48,043 bases of DNA, taken from contig NZ_JAMBOE010000026.1 in the NCBI RefSeq assembly GCF_023715465.1, forward strand, positions 1-48,043, written 5' to 3'. Both the position numbers and the translations under genes were made by a program. Under the pieces are notes generated by a model that ran no database searches, had not been told where the DNA came from, and was given only the letters and a program-made list of their open reading frames with translations. Shown here in pieces: positions 9,400-18,128 of this stretch; within the stretch, counting starts at the first letter, position 1; each line of letters begins with the position of its first letter. Source of the stretch: Paenibacillus macerans (GTDB lineage: Bacteria; Bacillota; Bacilli; Paenibacillales; Paenibacillaceae).

Positions 9400-10656
9400 T
9401 TACTTGCCAAACTCCTGGTTGATCCACTTGAGCAAGGCGTCCTTGTCTTTCATGATCAGATACGCGGAGGTTTCTGTGCCCCAGCTGGAATCGAGGCCCG
9501 CCTTCCAGTTAAAGTGAAGCCATGGATAATAACGCCCGTCTTCCGTAATCAGCTTCGTGACATCCTCCGTTTGCGGAGCGTCCGCCTTGACGCCCGTGAT
9601 GGTGGAAGGGGACTTCTCATTGTCCGCCAAATATTGCGCCGTCTGCTGATCGGCCATAAACTTCACGAACTTTTTGGCTTCTTCCGGGTGTTCCGTGGAA
9701 GCGGAGATCGCCAGCGCGTAATCGATGCCGCCTACGACAGCCCCGTTACCGCCTTCATTCGGAATAGGGAACATCTTGTATACATCTTCCATGCCGGCCT
9801 GTTCGATCACCGGGACCGCCCAAATGCCTTGCGGAAGCATGAGCGCTTGTCCCGTGGCAAACAGATTTACGGCATCCGGATAATCCGCCCCTGCAGCGTC
9901 AGGCTGGCTGTTGTCGCGAATAAAATCCATTTGCGCTATCAGCTTTTGAATGCCAGGATCGTCCGCCGCCTTGACCGAAGCGTCCTGGAAAAATCCGTTG
10001 GCCGCTTCATAACCGACGGCGTTGGTCAGCAGCGCTTCGGTGAGATGGCCCGCGGACCAGGCCGCCTTAAAGCTGGTGGCAAACGGGATAGCGCCCTTCT
10101 CCTTAATTGCCGCCGCAGTTTGCTCCAGTTCCGCCCAGGTTGCCGGCACCTTCAAGCCAAGTTCGGCAAATTTATCGGCATTGTAAAAAATCCCGTAAGC
10201 GTTTACCGTCAGCGGCGCGCTGTAATCTTTGCCGTTTACTTTAACGCCGTCCAAAAATTGCGGATTGATGTTCGCAAGCACATCGGTGCCGGTCAAATCC
10301 ATAAAGTAATCGGACTCGGCTTGCGTTTTGAAATCGGATTCATTCGGAAAAATGGACATGATATCGGGCGCATCGCTGCTGGCCAGCCGGTTGTACAACA
10401 CTTTTCGCGAATCCGGAACCTGCACCTGATTGACTTTAATGTTCGGGTTCTCCGCCTCGAAATTGGCGATGATCTGGTTCAGATAGTCCTTGACTTCGGA
10501 CTTCTGGTTGAAGATTTCCAGCGTCACCTGCTCCCCCGAACCTTGTTTTGCGTTTGCGCCTTCACTCGCGTTGCCGCCGGACGACTTGCTGCCGCATCCC
10601 GCCACGACAAGCATCAGAGCCAGCATCGAAATCCCCAATATTTTCTTTGTTTTCAT
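9400..10656 (-). CDS. Extracellular sugar-binding lipoprotein (family 1)
   Basis: A 418-residue ABC solute-binding protein. The N-terminus is a lipoprotein signal peptide (KTKK, hydrophobic core, lipobox VVAGC with Cys21), followed by a flexible Gly/Ser/Asn linker. The body has the family 1 fold, with motifs such as LNQIIANFEAENPNIKV and the VVGGIDYALAISASTEHPEEAKKF region. AGGGGGG lies eight bases before the ATG. It captures the substrate outside the membrane for the CUT1 permeases. It is the second gene of the operon, 15 bases after the nucleoside hydrolase. Confidence 0.93.
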   Translation of the reverse strand: MKTKKILGISMLALMLVVAGCGSKSSGGNASEGANAKQGSGEQVTLEIFNQKSEVKDYLNQIIANFEAENPNIKVNQVQVPDSRKVLYNRLASSDAPDIMSIFPNESDFKTQAESDYFMDLTGTDVLANINPQFLDGVKVNGKDYSAPLTVNAYGIFYNADKFAELGLKVPATWAELEQTAAAIKEKGAIPFATSFKAAWSAGHLTEALLTNAVGYEAANGFFQDASVKAADDPGIQKLIAQMDFIRDNSQPDAAGADYPDAVNLFATGQALMLPQGIWAVPVIEQAGMEDVYKMFPIPNEGGNGAVVGGIDYALAISASTEHPEEAKKFVKFMADQQTAQYLADNEKSPSTITGVKADAPQTEDVTKLITEDGRYYPWLHFNWKAGLDSSWGTETSAYLIMKDKDALLKWINQEFGK

Positions 10657-10671
10657 ATAGAGCCCCCCTGT

Positions 10672-11571
10672 TCATTTAAGCAATCTTTGCAAAAACAGTT
10701 GAATGAAAGCTTCACTTTTTACCTCAACGGCAGCCAGCACATTGGTCTCCATCGGCCGCTCGAAGAATACGTCTCTGTGTTCGACCGTCATCCCCCTTGT
10801 AAACTCCCCCTTGCACTCTATGGAAATCTTTTTTGGCGCAAGGTCCAACAAATCCGGATGACTAAGATAAGCAACCGTCAATGGATCATGCAGGATAGGG
10901 AGATGTTTCGACGAATCCATCCACATCGTTATCAGGCGCGACAAAAAATCGGTTTCCATTCTCCCCGCGCGCTTGATCCGATCCACATCGGCCTGGGTTA
11001 ACCGGCACTGCAGGGTGACGTCGAGGCCGATCATCGTCAGCTTCAGCCCCGCATCAAAGACGATTCTCGCCGCTTCGGGATCACACACGATGTTCCACTC
11101 CGGGTAAAAAGCCGAGTGCATCCCGCCCATCATCACAATGTTGGCGCCCCGCATCACCTCGGGAGCCTTCATCACCGCACAGGCGATATTGGTCAGCGGG
11201 CCGATGGCAACAATCGTCAAGTCCGGGTCGCGCCGCACCTGATCGATCAGAAAATCCGCCGCATGCTGCTCGCAGTTGAGATCGATGTCCCGGTATTCCT
11301 CCGCCCACTGGCACGGAATGCTGGCGGTATCCGTCTTGTTGATCAGCGGGCTGCCGATGCCGGTCGCCACAGGAATGTCCAATCTTCCGTAAGCTTTAAG
11401 CAATTGCAGGGCCAATTTTGTACGCAGGCCGGTGTTTCTGTATACCGTCGTTAATCCGGCCAAGTCCAGTTCCGGGGAATTCAGAGCCAACACAATCGCC
11501 AGCGCGTCGTCGATATCGTCGCCGATATCCGTGTCTATGACGATCCGTCTTATCCTTACCACCTCTTTCAT
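10672..11571 (-). CDS. Inosine-uridine-preferring nucleoside hydrolase family protein
   Basis: A nucleoside hydrolase that splits the N-glycosidic bond of ribonucleosides to free ribose and base. The hallmark DTDIGDDIDDA (13-23) holds the Ca2+- and ribose-binding aspartates; the later LPILHDPLTV segment supplies the active-site His/Asp. With the ATG at 11571 it has 299 residues, a normal length; a TTG at 11580 is also possible and neither has a strong ribosome site. No signal peptide, so it works in the cytosol. It is the first gene of the operon. With ribokinase it gives a direct route from an imported nucleoside or nucleoside-like glycoside to ribose 5-phosphate. Confidence 0.88.
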   Translation of the reverse strand: MKEVVRIRRIVIDTDIGDDIDDALAIVLALNSPELDLAGLTTVYRNTGLRTKLALQLLKAYGRLDIPVATGIGSPLINKTDTASIPCQWAEEYRDIDLNCEQHAADFLIDQVRRDPDLTIVAIGPLTNIACAVMKAPEVMRGANIVMMGGMHSAFYPEWNIVCDPEAARIVFDAGLKLTMIGLDVTLQCRLTQADVDRIKRAGRMETDFLSRLITMWMDSSKHLPILHDPLTVAYLSHPDLLDLAPKKISIECKGEFTRGMTVEHRDVFFERPMETNVLAAVEVKSEAFIQLFLQRLLK

Positions 11572-11624
11572 AGGATTCAAAAAGCGAGCAAGACGGAAAA
11601 TCTACCATACAAAATGATAATAAT

Positions 11625-11639
11625 ATGTAAATTTTACAT
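11625..11639. promoter_or_regulatory. Palindromic operator ATGTAAATTTTACAT, site 1
   Basis: A perfect inverted repeat, ATGTAAA-T-TTTACAT, about 17-31 bases downstream of the predicted start of transcription of the carbohydrate operon. The 13-bp core recurs at 11802-11814, and TGTAAAT half sites occur near 5447-5471 before the LacI gene. The bound protein is unknown. Confidence 0.6.
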
Positions 11640-11662
11640 CATTCTCGGCTTTTTATAGCGCT

Positions 11663-11691
11663 ATCATAGCAAATGGAAGCGTTTCTATCAA
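11663..11691 (-). promoter_or_regulatory. Sigma-A promoter of the carbohydrate operon
   Basis: On the minus strand TTGATA (11691-11686), 17 bases, then TATGAT (11668-11663). Transcription should begin near 11656, about 85 bases before the nucleoside hydrolase start. Confidence 0.75.
11674..11687. promoter_or_regulatory. CG-centred LacI/CcpA-type operator
   Basis: The + strand TGGAAGCGTTTCTA contains the near-palindrome GAARCGYTTC typical of LacI-family operators. It fills the spacer between -35 and -10, so binding would block RNA polymerase. The operon's own LacI repressor is the likely ligand; it also partly resembles a cre site for CcpA. Confidence 0.7.
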
Positions 11692-11801
11692 GCTATTTTT
11701 ATTTATATTTTTTCATTCAATTCTTTGAAAATCCCATAAACCCCTATAACATAAAGGTTTACGGGACTGTGATTCACTTTCGCAAGCTTCGCATTACACT
11801 A

Positions 11802-11814
11802 TGTAAATTTTACA
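11802..11814. promoter_or_regulatory. Palindromic operator TGTAAATTTTACA, site 2
   Basis: Identical to the 13-bp core of site 1 and 176 bp further from the gene, about 150 bases upstream of the promoter. Paired sites on both sides of a promoter suggest looping by a multimeric regulator. Confidence 0.55.
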
Positions 11815-11853
11815 CATCCCACGAAATTAAGAAAAACGCCTGACGGCGTCCTT

Positions 11854-12090
11854 TAACGGCTCTGACTTCTACTTTGGAGCGATTGGAGACTCTTCCTAAA
11901 CTTTAGACGCTGCTCTAACGGACACCAGCGACCATATCCGCCCATTTCCCGGGTATTTCCCAGCCTAACGGACACACATGACTCTATTTCGCTCTAAACC
12001 AGTTCATCCAGGACGATTTGAGGTAAATAAGGTCATATGTGTCCGTTACATTTTGCAATGCTCCGTTTTTCCTCAAATAACGGCTCTGGT
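11854..12090. repeat. Intergenic repeats with TAACGGACAC motif and inverted 24-bp arms
   Basis: TAACGG occurs at 11854, 11916, 11966 and 12078. The segment at 11966-11989 is matched by an inverted copy at 12025-12048 (21 of 24 positions), so this RNA could form a hairpin with a 35-base loop. No coding frame is supported between 11581 and 12223 apart from the operon control sites. Confidence 0.6.
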
Positions 12091-12181
12091 GTCCCTTAGC
12101 CCCCACGCCCGCCTCCTCCTCCCCTCTCTACCTGCGCATCGCCCTCTACCATGCCCAAAATTTTATAAATCCTACAAGGTC

Positions 12182-12207
12182 AAAAAGCCCGGATCCAAGA
12201 TCCGGGC
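12182..12207 (-). terminator. Intrinsic terminator of the RND efflux operon
   Basis: Minus-strand stem GCCCGGATC/GATCCGGGC (9 bp, three-base loop) followed by TTTTTG, 16 bases after the TetR stop codon. Confidence 0.85.
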
Positions 12208-12223
12208 GCAACGTTGTAAAGAT

Positions 12224-13156
12224 TCAATTTTGTGACGGGGTTGCCTCCGGCTCAAAAATCAGCCTTAACTGCCCGCATTCGTCACGGAGCTCGTCAAGCT
12301 GCTCAAGGTAATACAGCAGCGCTTTGATGACAACGTTTTGGTTTAAAGACTCCTTTGACTCTGTTTTGATTTGGGCAATGGCCTGAAGGTAATCTTGCTT
12401 TTCGGAATCGCTCAGGGATGCGTGATCTTGGATGATCGATTCCATTTTACGATAAACCCGCTGAAGCTGACGCGATCTCATAACCGGCGTAACGTCCTCC
12501 GGCCAGCAGTTCATGATCCAGGAAGGCGTCTCAAATAACAGCGGCATATCCGGTTTTTTGAACTTCAACCCTTCGACCACTACACCGATCAAATATTCAA
12601 TATAAACCGCTAACCTACGGTTTTGGTCATGAGACAGATTTGGACTGCACACCCGGGTGTACACAAACATGATGCTGATCGCAATAAACGACACGTCCAC
12701 GGCAAATCCGTCCATTTGCTCGCCGTACAGATCGGCAATGCTGTCCTGCAACCATGTAAATACTTTACGTTCAACCGTCATCACCGCATTTTGTATGCGT
12801 TCATTTTCAAAAAAATGTTGCGATGGATCAAGAAAAAAGTCGAGATAAGTGTGATATTTAAAAATATCTTCCAGATAAATCATACTTAACTCAATAATCC
12901 GGTCGCTTTTCGATATATCTACTTTGCGATAGAGCCGCTGGACCTGTTCCTCCAGCTCTTCGGAAAAAATCTCAAGCACTTCCAGCAGCAAATCCTCTTT
13001 ACTGGGAAAATATTTGTAAAACGACGGTTTTGTCATTCCACTTGCCTTGGCAATTTCATCGATCGTTGTAAAAGCAAACCCTTTCTGTTCAAAGAGTTGA
13101 AACGCCGCGTCAATGATCGCTGTTTTCTTACTCACACCATATGATCCTTTCTTCAT
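12224..13156 (-). CDS. TetR/AcrR-family regulator of the efflux operon
   Basis: A 310-residue TetR-family protein with an N-terminal HTH (about residues 12-60, containing IDEIAKASGMTKPSFYKYFPSKEDLL). The ligand domain is long for the family (typical total about 200), with an extra helical region after residue 200 that I do not recognise. Its ATG overlaps the stop of the RND pump gene by four bases, so it is translated with the pump. It probably represses the operon from the pseudo-palindrome at 17706-17719 and responds to a pump substrate. Confidence 0.88.
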   Translation of the reverse strand: MKKGSYGVSKKTAIIDAAFQLFEQKGFAFTTIDEIAKASGMTKPSFYKYFPSKEDLLLEVLEIFSEELEEQVQRLYRKVDISKSDRIIELSMIYLEDIFKYHTYLDFFLDPSQHFFENERIQNAVMTVERKVFTWLQDSIADLYGEQMDGFAVDVSFIAISIMFVYTRVCSPNLSHDQNRRLAVYIEYLIGVVVEGLKFKKPDMPLLFETPSWIMNCWPEDVTPVMRSRQLQRVYRKMESIIQDHASLSDSEKQDYLQAIAQIKTESKESLNQNVVIKALLYYLEQLDELRDECGQLRLIFEPEATPSQN

Positions 13157-16100
13157 AGATTTATCGGATTATTCGGACCTTCCGGAAGATGGCCCGAAGG
13201 TTCCACCGGTCCGGCATCCCGGTTTGCTTTCCGCTCCTGGCGTTTTTCTTTATACAAGGCTACCACCATGTACAAAGACGGAACGACGATCAAAGTGAGT
13301 AACGTCGAGAACATAAGCCCGAAAATGATCGTATACGCCATCGGCCGGAACAGGATGCTTCCCGTAATCGCCAGCGGCAGCATGCCGATGATGGCGGTCA
13401 GCGAGGTCAGCAAGATCGGCCGAAAACGGGCCGAGGTTGCTCCGATGATTGCTTCTTTAAGCTCTACGCCTTCCCGGCGCGCATCCTCGATAAACTCGAT
13501 GAGTACGATCCCGTTCCGCACGACGATCCCCGCCAAGGAGATAATCCCCATGATGCTCATAAAGCCGATCGACGAGCCGGAAATAAAGATGCCGATGACT
13601 CCGCCCGCCGCAGCCAGATACACCGTCGTCATAATAATGACCGGCGCCGACAGCGAGTAGAATTGCACCGTAATCAGCAGCAGAATCAAGAAGATGACGA
13701 TAATGAACAAGCTGCCCAAATCCGCGAAAATCTCGGCCTGATCCGACGTTTCGCCACCAAGCGTCCAAGTATAGCCCTCCGGAAAATGCATGTCGCCGAG
13801 CAGAACGCTAATTTCCGTATTAAGCTCTGTCGCGGTTTTGCCGCCTGTCGCATCAGCCTCTACCGTAACGGTACGCACCAGGTTATAGTGCTGAATTTTC
13901 TGGATGGAGAACGACGGCTTTAATTCCGCGAGCTGCGATAACGGCACCTGCACACCCTGCTCGTTGGTCACGTTAATTTGCTGGAATAGATCGCTGGGAT
14001 TGCCGTCTTTGTTTTTCATATACAAATTGACATCGATGATTTGTTTCCCCGTGTCAAAATCGCCGATATCGAGACCGTCGCCCATCAGCCGTAGCGTTTG
14101 GGTCAATGTCTGGTAATCCACCTGACGCTGTTTCATAGCCTCTTCGTTAACGGCAAACTCCAGCGTATAGCTTTGGCTTCCAAAGTTGTCTTTGATTCCC
14201 GAGGTGCCGTCCACCTGGGCGATTTTCTCTTTCACCTGCTGGGACAGGGTCTGGAGTTCAGCCAAATCCTCGCCCGAAATCCGCACGGATACGGCCGCTC
14301 CGACCGGAGTCCCAAGCCGCGGAATGCTTGTCGTGATGGTGGCCCCAGGGTGCTGTTTCTTCAATTTCTCCTGCCAGGATTGCACCGTTTTTTCCCAGTT
14401 ATATTTCCCCTCTTTGCCGACAACCGCGATTTGGCCTACCGTCGGCGAAGAGCTTACCATGTTCGTGATGTCCGAAAATAATTGCGGTGCCTTTCCGCCA
14501 ACGCCGAAGCTGACCTTCTCCGCTTCCGGCTGCTTCATCACCCACTCGGCGACGCTTGACAGCACGCGATCCGTTTCCTGAAACGATGTTCCAACCGGCA
14601 TCTCCACATTGATGTTCACGTTCGGATCTTCCGCCTGCGGAAACAAATCGATCGGCGTCAGCAGCGCAAAACCAAACGAGGCTGTGCCGATCAAAAGTCC
14701 GGTCAGCGCGGTAAGCAGAGGCCGCTTCAGCACCTTTGGAATAATTTTACCAGAATACCACTGCGTTGCGGTATGAATTTGTTTACCAAGCAAACCGGGC
14801 GGCTTTCCCTCGCCTTTTTTCGCTTGACGCTGGACCCTTCGCTTCTCATGCCATTCGCGGAAAATCGGTATGATCGTCAGCGACATCGCCATGGACGCCA
14901 ACATGGAGCAGGAAATCACAATCGGAATCGGCTTGATGAAGGAGCCGACGTCGCCCGTAAGGAAAAGCAGCGGCATAAAGGCAAAGATGGTCGACAACGT
15001 CGCCGTCAGTATCGAAATGGAAACCTCCTTCGCTCCTTTTACGGAAGCGTCGGACGGGTTTTCCCCGAGTTCGCTGAGCCGCCGCTCGATGTTATCGTTG
15101 ACGACCACAGCGTCATCCACCAGGATCCCCAGGACGATAATCAAACCGACGATCGTAATTTCATTCAAGGTCACCCCGGTCAGCGGCAAGGCGATTAGCC
15201 CCAGCGCGATCGAGACCGGAATGGCCAAGGCCACAAAAGCCGCCGTCAGCAGATTCAGGCCGAGCATACAAACGATGATGACGGCCACGATCGCAATCAG
15301 CATTTCCCGGGTCAAATCGTTAAACATTTTGTTCACGACTTCCAGCTGGGCAAATGCGGTCTTGAACGTTACGTTTTTCGGCAGGCCTTCGGCCAAATCG
15401 CTAAGCTTCGCCGTAATAAGCTTATCCATCGAAGGCACGTCCGAGCCCGTCTGCGCGTTGACGTTGACCAGAATGGCGGGCTTCCCGTTATAATACGGCA
15501 AATATTCCGGATCGCTATACCCCAGCTTGGCTTCGCCGACGTCTTTTAAATAAACAGGGAACCCGTCTTGCGTCCTCATAATCAAAACATCATTCAGATT
15601 CTTAACGTCATCCAAACTTTTGACCATCAGCTGATAATTGCGGCTATCGTAACTTAGGTCGCCCAACGGTACACGCTCGTTCATCTTTTGTACGGCTTGA
15701 ATGACCATTCCCCACGGAATTCCGTATTGCTGCAATTTCTGCGTATCGATCTGAACGGCGACTTCCTGGTCGGGGATCCCTTGGATTTCCACGCCGGCCA
15801 CGCCTTTTACCGTCTGGATCTGATCGCGCCATTCGATCATCGTATCGTTCAGCGTATACAGGTCTTCCCGGTTATCTGCGTAAATCACATAAGAGCCGAC
15901 AAAAGCAGAGGCCAGATTATCATTGACGACCGGCTGATTCACGTCGTCCGGTAAATCCGCGGCGGCGTCCTGGACATTCTTGCGCAACTCGTCCCAGGCC
16001 GCTTCGGCGTCCGCATCCGCATAAGCCTCTACCGTAATGCTGGAATACCCGCTTCCCGAAGTAGAGATGATGTTCTCTACGCTATCCACTTTTTTGATCG

Positions 16101-16302
16101 CCTGTTCCAGCACCTTGGTGACGGATTGCTCCACCTTCTCCGGCGTCGCACCCGGATAAACCGTCGTCACCAGTGCGGTCTTCACCACCGCATCCGGCAT
16201 ATCTTGGCGGGCCAGCCCCGTAAAGCTATACACGCCGACCAAAATAAGCATAATGAAAAACAACAGGGTGATTTTGCGTTTTTTGACCAAAAAATTAATC
16301 AT
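13153..16302 (-). CDS. RND-family efflux permease (AcrB/SwrC type)
   Basis: A 1049-residue RND exporter with two repeated halves, each of one helix, a large extracellular loop and five or six helices. The proton-relay acidic pair is visible in GILVDDAVVVNDN of transmembrane helix 4. The start at 16302 is an ATG nine bases after GGAGG, overlapping the adaptor's stop by eight bases; a longer frame from 16341 would overlap far more. In Gram-positives such pumps (SwrC/YerP) export surfactin-like lipopeptides, detergents or antibiotics without an outer-membrane channel. The substrate here is unknown. Confidence 0.95.
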   Translation of the reverse strand: MINFLVKKRKITLLFFIMLILVGVYSFTGLARQDMPDAVVKTALVTTVYPGATPEKVEQSVTKVLEQAIKKVDSVENIISTSGSGYSSITVEAYADADAEAAWDELRKNVQDAAADLPDDVNQPVVNDNLASAFVGSYVIYADNREDLYTLNDTMIEWRDQIQTVKGVAGVEIQGIPDQEVAVQIDTQKLQQYGIPWGMVIQAVQKMNERVPLGDLSYDSRNYQLMVKSLDDVKNLNDVLIMRTQDGFPVYLKDVGEAKLGYSDPEYLPYYNGKPAILVNVNAQTGSDVPSMDKLITAKLSDLAEGLPKNVTFKTAFAQLEVVNKMFNDLTREMLIAIVAVIIVCMLGLNLLTAAFVALAIPVSIALGLIALPLTGVTLNEITIVGLIIVLGILVDDAVVVNDNIERRLSELGENPSDASVKGAKEVSISILTATLSTIFAFMPLLFLTGDVGSFIKPIPIVISCSMLASMAMSLTIIPIFREWHEKRRVQRQAKKGEGKPPGLLGKQIHTATQWYSGKIIPKVLKRPLLTALTGLLIGTASFGFALLTPIDLFPQAEDPNVNINVEMPVGTSFQETDRVLSSVAEWVMKQPEAEKVSFGVGGKAPQLFSDITNMVSSSPTVGQIAVVGKEGKYNWEKTVQSWQEKLKKQHPGATITTSIPRLGTPVGAAVSVRISGEDLAELQTLSQQVKEKIAQVDGTSGIKDNFGSQSYTLEFAVNEEAMKQRQVDYQTLTQTLRLMGDGLDIGDFDTGKQIIDVNLYMKNKDGNPSDLFQQINVTNEQGVQVPLSQLAELKPSFSIQKIQHYNLVRTVTVEADATGGKTATELNTEISVLLGDMHFPEGYTWTLGGETSDQAEIFADLGSLFIIVIFLILLLITVQFYSLSAPVIIMTTVYLAAAGGVIGIFISGSSIGFMSIMGIISLAGIVVRNGIVLIEFIEDARREGVELKEAIIGATSARFRPILLTSLTAIIGMLPLAITGSILFRPMAYTIIFGLMFSTLLTLIVVPSLYMVVALYKEKRQERKANRDAGPVEPSGHLPEGPNNPINL

Positions 16303-17665
16303 CAGCTGCGTCCTCCGCCGTTGCAATGGAATCCCCGTCAAACAACCCTTCGGCTCCGGCGGTCACGACGACATCGTTCTCCTGCAAACCGGACAAAACC
16401 CGGAAGCGGTTTTCAATGATTTCATCCCCCAGTTCGACGGTTGTTTTCACCGCTTTTCCGTTTACGTCACGGAACACGTACGGCTCCTGGCCCTTGCTGA
16501 TCACGGCTTCGGCCGGGACGAGTATCCCTTTTTGATCGGAAACCTGAAGACCTGCCTTCACGACCTGTCCCGGGAACCAATCCTTGTTCGGGTTAGGAAC
16601 GCTCACTTCTACGGAAATCGTGCCTGTCCCCGTATTGGTCTGCGGATAAACGCGGGTTACGGTTCCGGTTCGGGTTTCATTTCCCAGCGCCACATCAACT
16701 TTCTGTCCCGCTTTCCAAGCGGAAATTTTGCTATCCGGAACCGGGAGCAGCACCTGTAGTTCGGCGGTCGACCCGATGACAAAAGCCGGGTTTCCCGCGC
16801 CGGCGGCCTGGCCGGCCACCGCCATTTTTTCCAGTATTGTACCGGATACGGTAGCCGTTAATTTCGTTTTGGACAAGGCCAACTCGGCCTGTTCCTGACT
16901 GGCCAGCGCGTTTTGATACCCCGCCTCGGCCTGCATTTTGGCGGCTATGGCTGATTGCTTGCCGGACTGGGCTTGTTCAAGCGTGGCCTTGGCGGTTTTT
17001 AGTTGTTCAGCCGTCGCGCCATCGGCCAATTCTTTCAGTTGCTCCTTTGCGCTGTCCAGTGTGTTCGCCGCATTTTTAAGCTGAAGTTGCGTTTGCTCGT
17101 ATTCATTAAGCGAAATCAGCCCTTGCGCATATAAATTTTGGTAACGATCGGCATCGGTTTTTGCTTTGTTATAAGCATCTTCCGCTTGCTTCGCTTGATT
17201 TTGGACTTGGGCCAACTGCTCCTCAGATGCCCCCTTCTTCACTGCGGACAAATTAGCCTCGGCGTTTTTGATTTGCGCTTCGGCCTGAGCGAGCCCCGCC
17301 TCGGCGGCGCTGACTTGGCCCTTGGCCTGGGCTACGCCGCTTTTGGCCTGGTCCACCCCAATCCGGGCCTGCGCGTCATCCAGCACGGCCAGAACATCCC
17401 CTTCTTTGACTTTGTCGCCAACTTCCACCAATGTCTGTTTGATTTCCCCGGATGCTTGAAACGTAACTGTCGCCGAATCGGCGGATTGCAGCGTGCCCGA
17501 CAGGTCATACACCGTATTTAAAGGTTCTTGTTTCACCTGCACAACCTCAACGACTGCCGAGTCGGCGTTCGCTGCGGCGGTTTCTCCATCGTTTCCCGAA
17601 GAACATGCGGTTAAAGACAGCGTGAATACCGCCGCTATCGTTAGCCATAAGTAACGTCCTTTCAT
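16295..17665 (-). CDS. RND efflux adaptor (membrane fusion) lipoprotein
   Basis: A 456-residue HlyD/AcrA-type periplasmic adaptor equivalent, anchored as a lipoprotein (signal peptide ending SLTAC, Cys21). The lipoyl/biotinyl half motifs flank a long alpha-helical hairpin, about residues 100-260, rich in Ala, Gln and Lys with coiled-coil heptads. A beta-barrel (GTVTRVYPQ...) and membrane-proximal domain follow. GGGAGGAG lies eight bases before the ATG. First gene of the operon adaptor, pump, TetR. Confidence 0.93.
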   Translation of the reverse strand: MKGRYLWLTIAAVFTLSLTACSSGNDGETAAANADSAVVEVVQVKQEPLNTVYDLSGTLQSADSATVTFQASGEIKQTLVEVGDKVKEGDVLAVLDDAQARIGVDQAKSGVAQAKGQVSAAEAGLAQAEAQIKNAEANLSAVKKGASEEQLAQVQNQAKQAEDAYNKAKTDADRYQNLYAQGLISLNEYEQTQLQLKNAANTLDSAKEQLKELADGATAEQLKTAKATLEQAQSGKQSAIAAKMQAEAGYQNALASQEQAELALSKTKLTATVSGTILEKMAVAGQAAGAGNPAFVIGSTAELQVLLPVPDSKISAWKAGQKVDVALGNETRTGTVTRVYPQTNTGTGTISVEVSVPNPNKDWFPGQVVKAGLQVSDQKGILVPAEAVISKGQEPYVFRDVNGKAVKTTVELGDEIIENRFRVLSGLQENDVVVTAGAEGLFDGDSIATAEDAADD

Positions 17666-17705
17666 CAGGTTATTCTCCTCCCGCTATACTCGCTAGTAAT
17701 TTTTT

Positions 17706-17742
17706 TAACTCTAAAGTAACCCGTCGGCAATGCGGTTGTCAA
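17706..17742 (-). promoter_or_regulatory. Promoter of the efflux operon with TetR-like operator
   Basis: Minus strand TTGACA (17742-17737), 17 bases, then TTACTT (17719-17714). A pseudo-palindrome, TAACTCTAAAGTAA on the + strand (17706-17719), covers the -10 box and is the likely binding site of the operon's TetR protein. Confidence 0.65.
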
Positions 17743-17797
17743 GCGATGCCTAGGCGATTGATTTTGTGGGCCTTATTCGGTCTCGAACGAACTCATC

Positions 17798-17980
17798 ATG
17801 GGGGTCGTCAATGAAGTGTCCTGCGGCATGCGCGTTGAGGAAGCGGATAAGCGGTTTCCGGCCAACTTCTACACGCTGGCGTTCGGCGGGCTAGTGATAG
17901 AATCGCCGATCGTGCCGATCAACCAATATCAATACGATGTACGCACCCTGCTGCAAGGGTTGCTGACTTCATTCCGATAG
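17798..17980 (+). pseudogene. Short unidentified coding remnant
   Basis: An open frame of 60 codons ending in TAG, running open upstream to about 17780. The residues (for example RFPANFYTLAFGGLVIES) look protein-like rather than shadow, but there is no ribosome site and I recognise no family. It may be the 3' remnant of a gene lost at the efflux/Rpn junction. Low confidence that it is ever translated. Confidence 0.3.
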
Positions 17981-17984
17981 AAAA

Positions 17985-18013
17985 TTGCCAAAATCCCCAT
18001 CCAGGTTTACAAT
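17985..18013 (+). promoter_or_regulatory. Sigma-A promoter of the rpn cluster
   Basis: TTGCCA, 17 bases, TACAAT. Transcription should start near 18020, only about 20 bases before the leader hairpin at 18042 and about 110 bases before the first rpn gene. Confidence 0.65.
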
Positions 18014-18041
18014 TATTCATAAAGGAATACAAAACGAGTGA

Positions 18042-18087
18042 AGCACACTCGCGATACGCTTATTAGGCGTTCGCAGTGTGCTTTTTT
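18042..18087 (+). terminator. Leader hairpin with U-run (possible attenuator) before rpn copy 1
   Basis: AGCACACT pairs with AGTGTGCT, and inner helices GCGA/TCGC and ACGC/GCGT extend the stem with small bulges. CTTTTTT follows. It lies between the predicted promoter and the first rpn start codon, so it would attenuate rather than end the operon. A related hairpin with changed but still paired bases precedes rpn copy 2. Confidence 0.7.
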
Positions 18088-18128
18088 GTGTTTTCCGTTG
18101 TCTAAGTAAAGAAAGGAAGAGTGGTTTC

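Noticed and set aside
9352..11001. Open frame of about 549 codons on the plus strand
   Set aside because: It runs antisense through the binding-protein and nucleoside hydrolase genes, whose motifs are clear. Its translation is rich in Arg, His and Leu without any domain.
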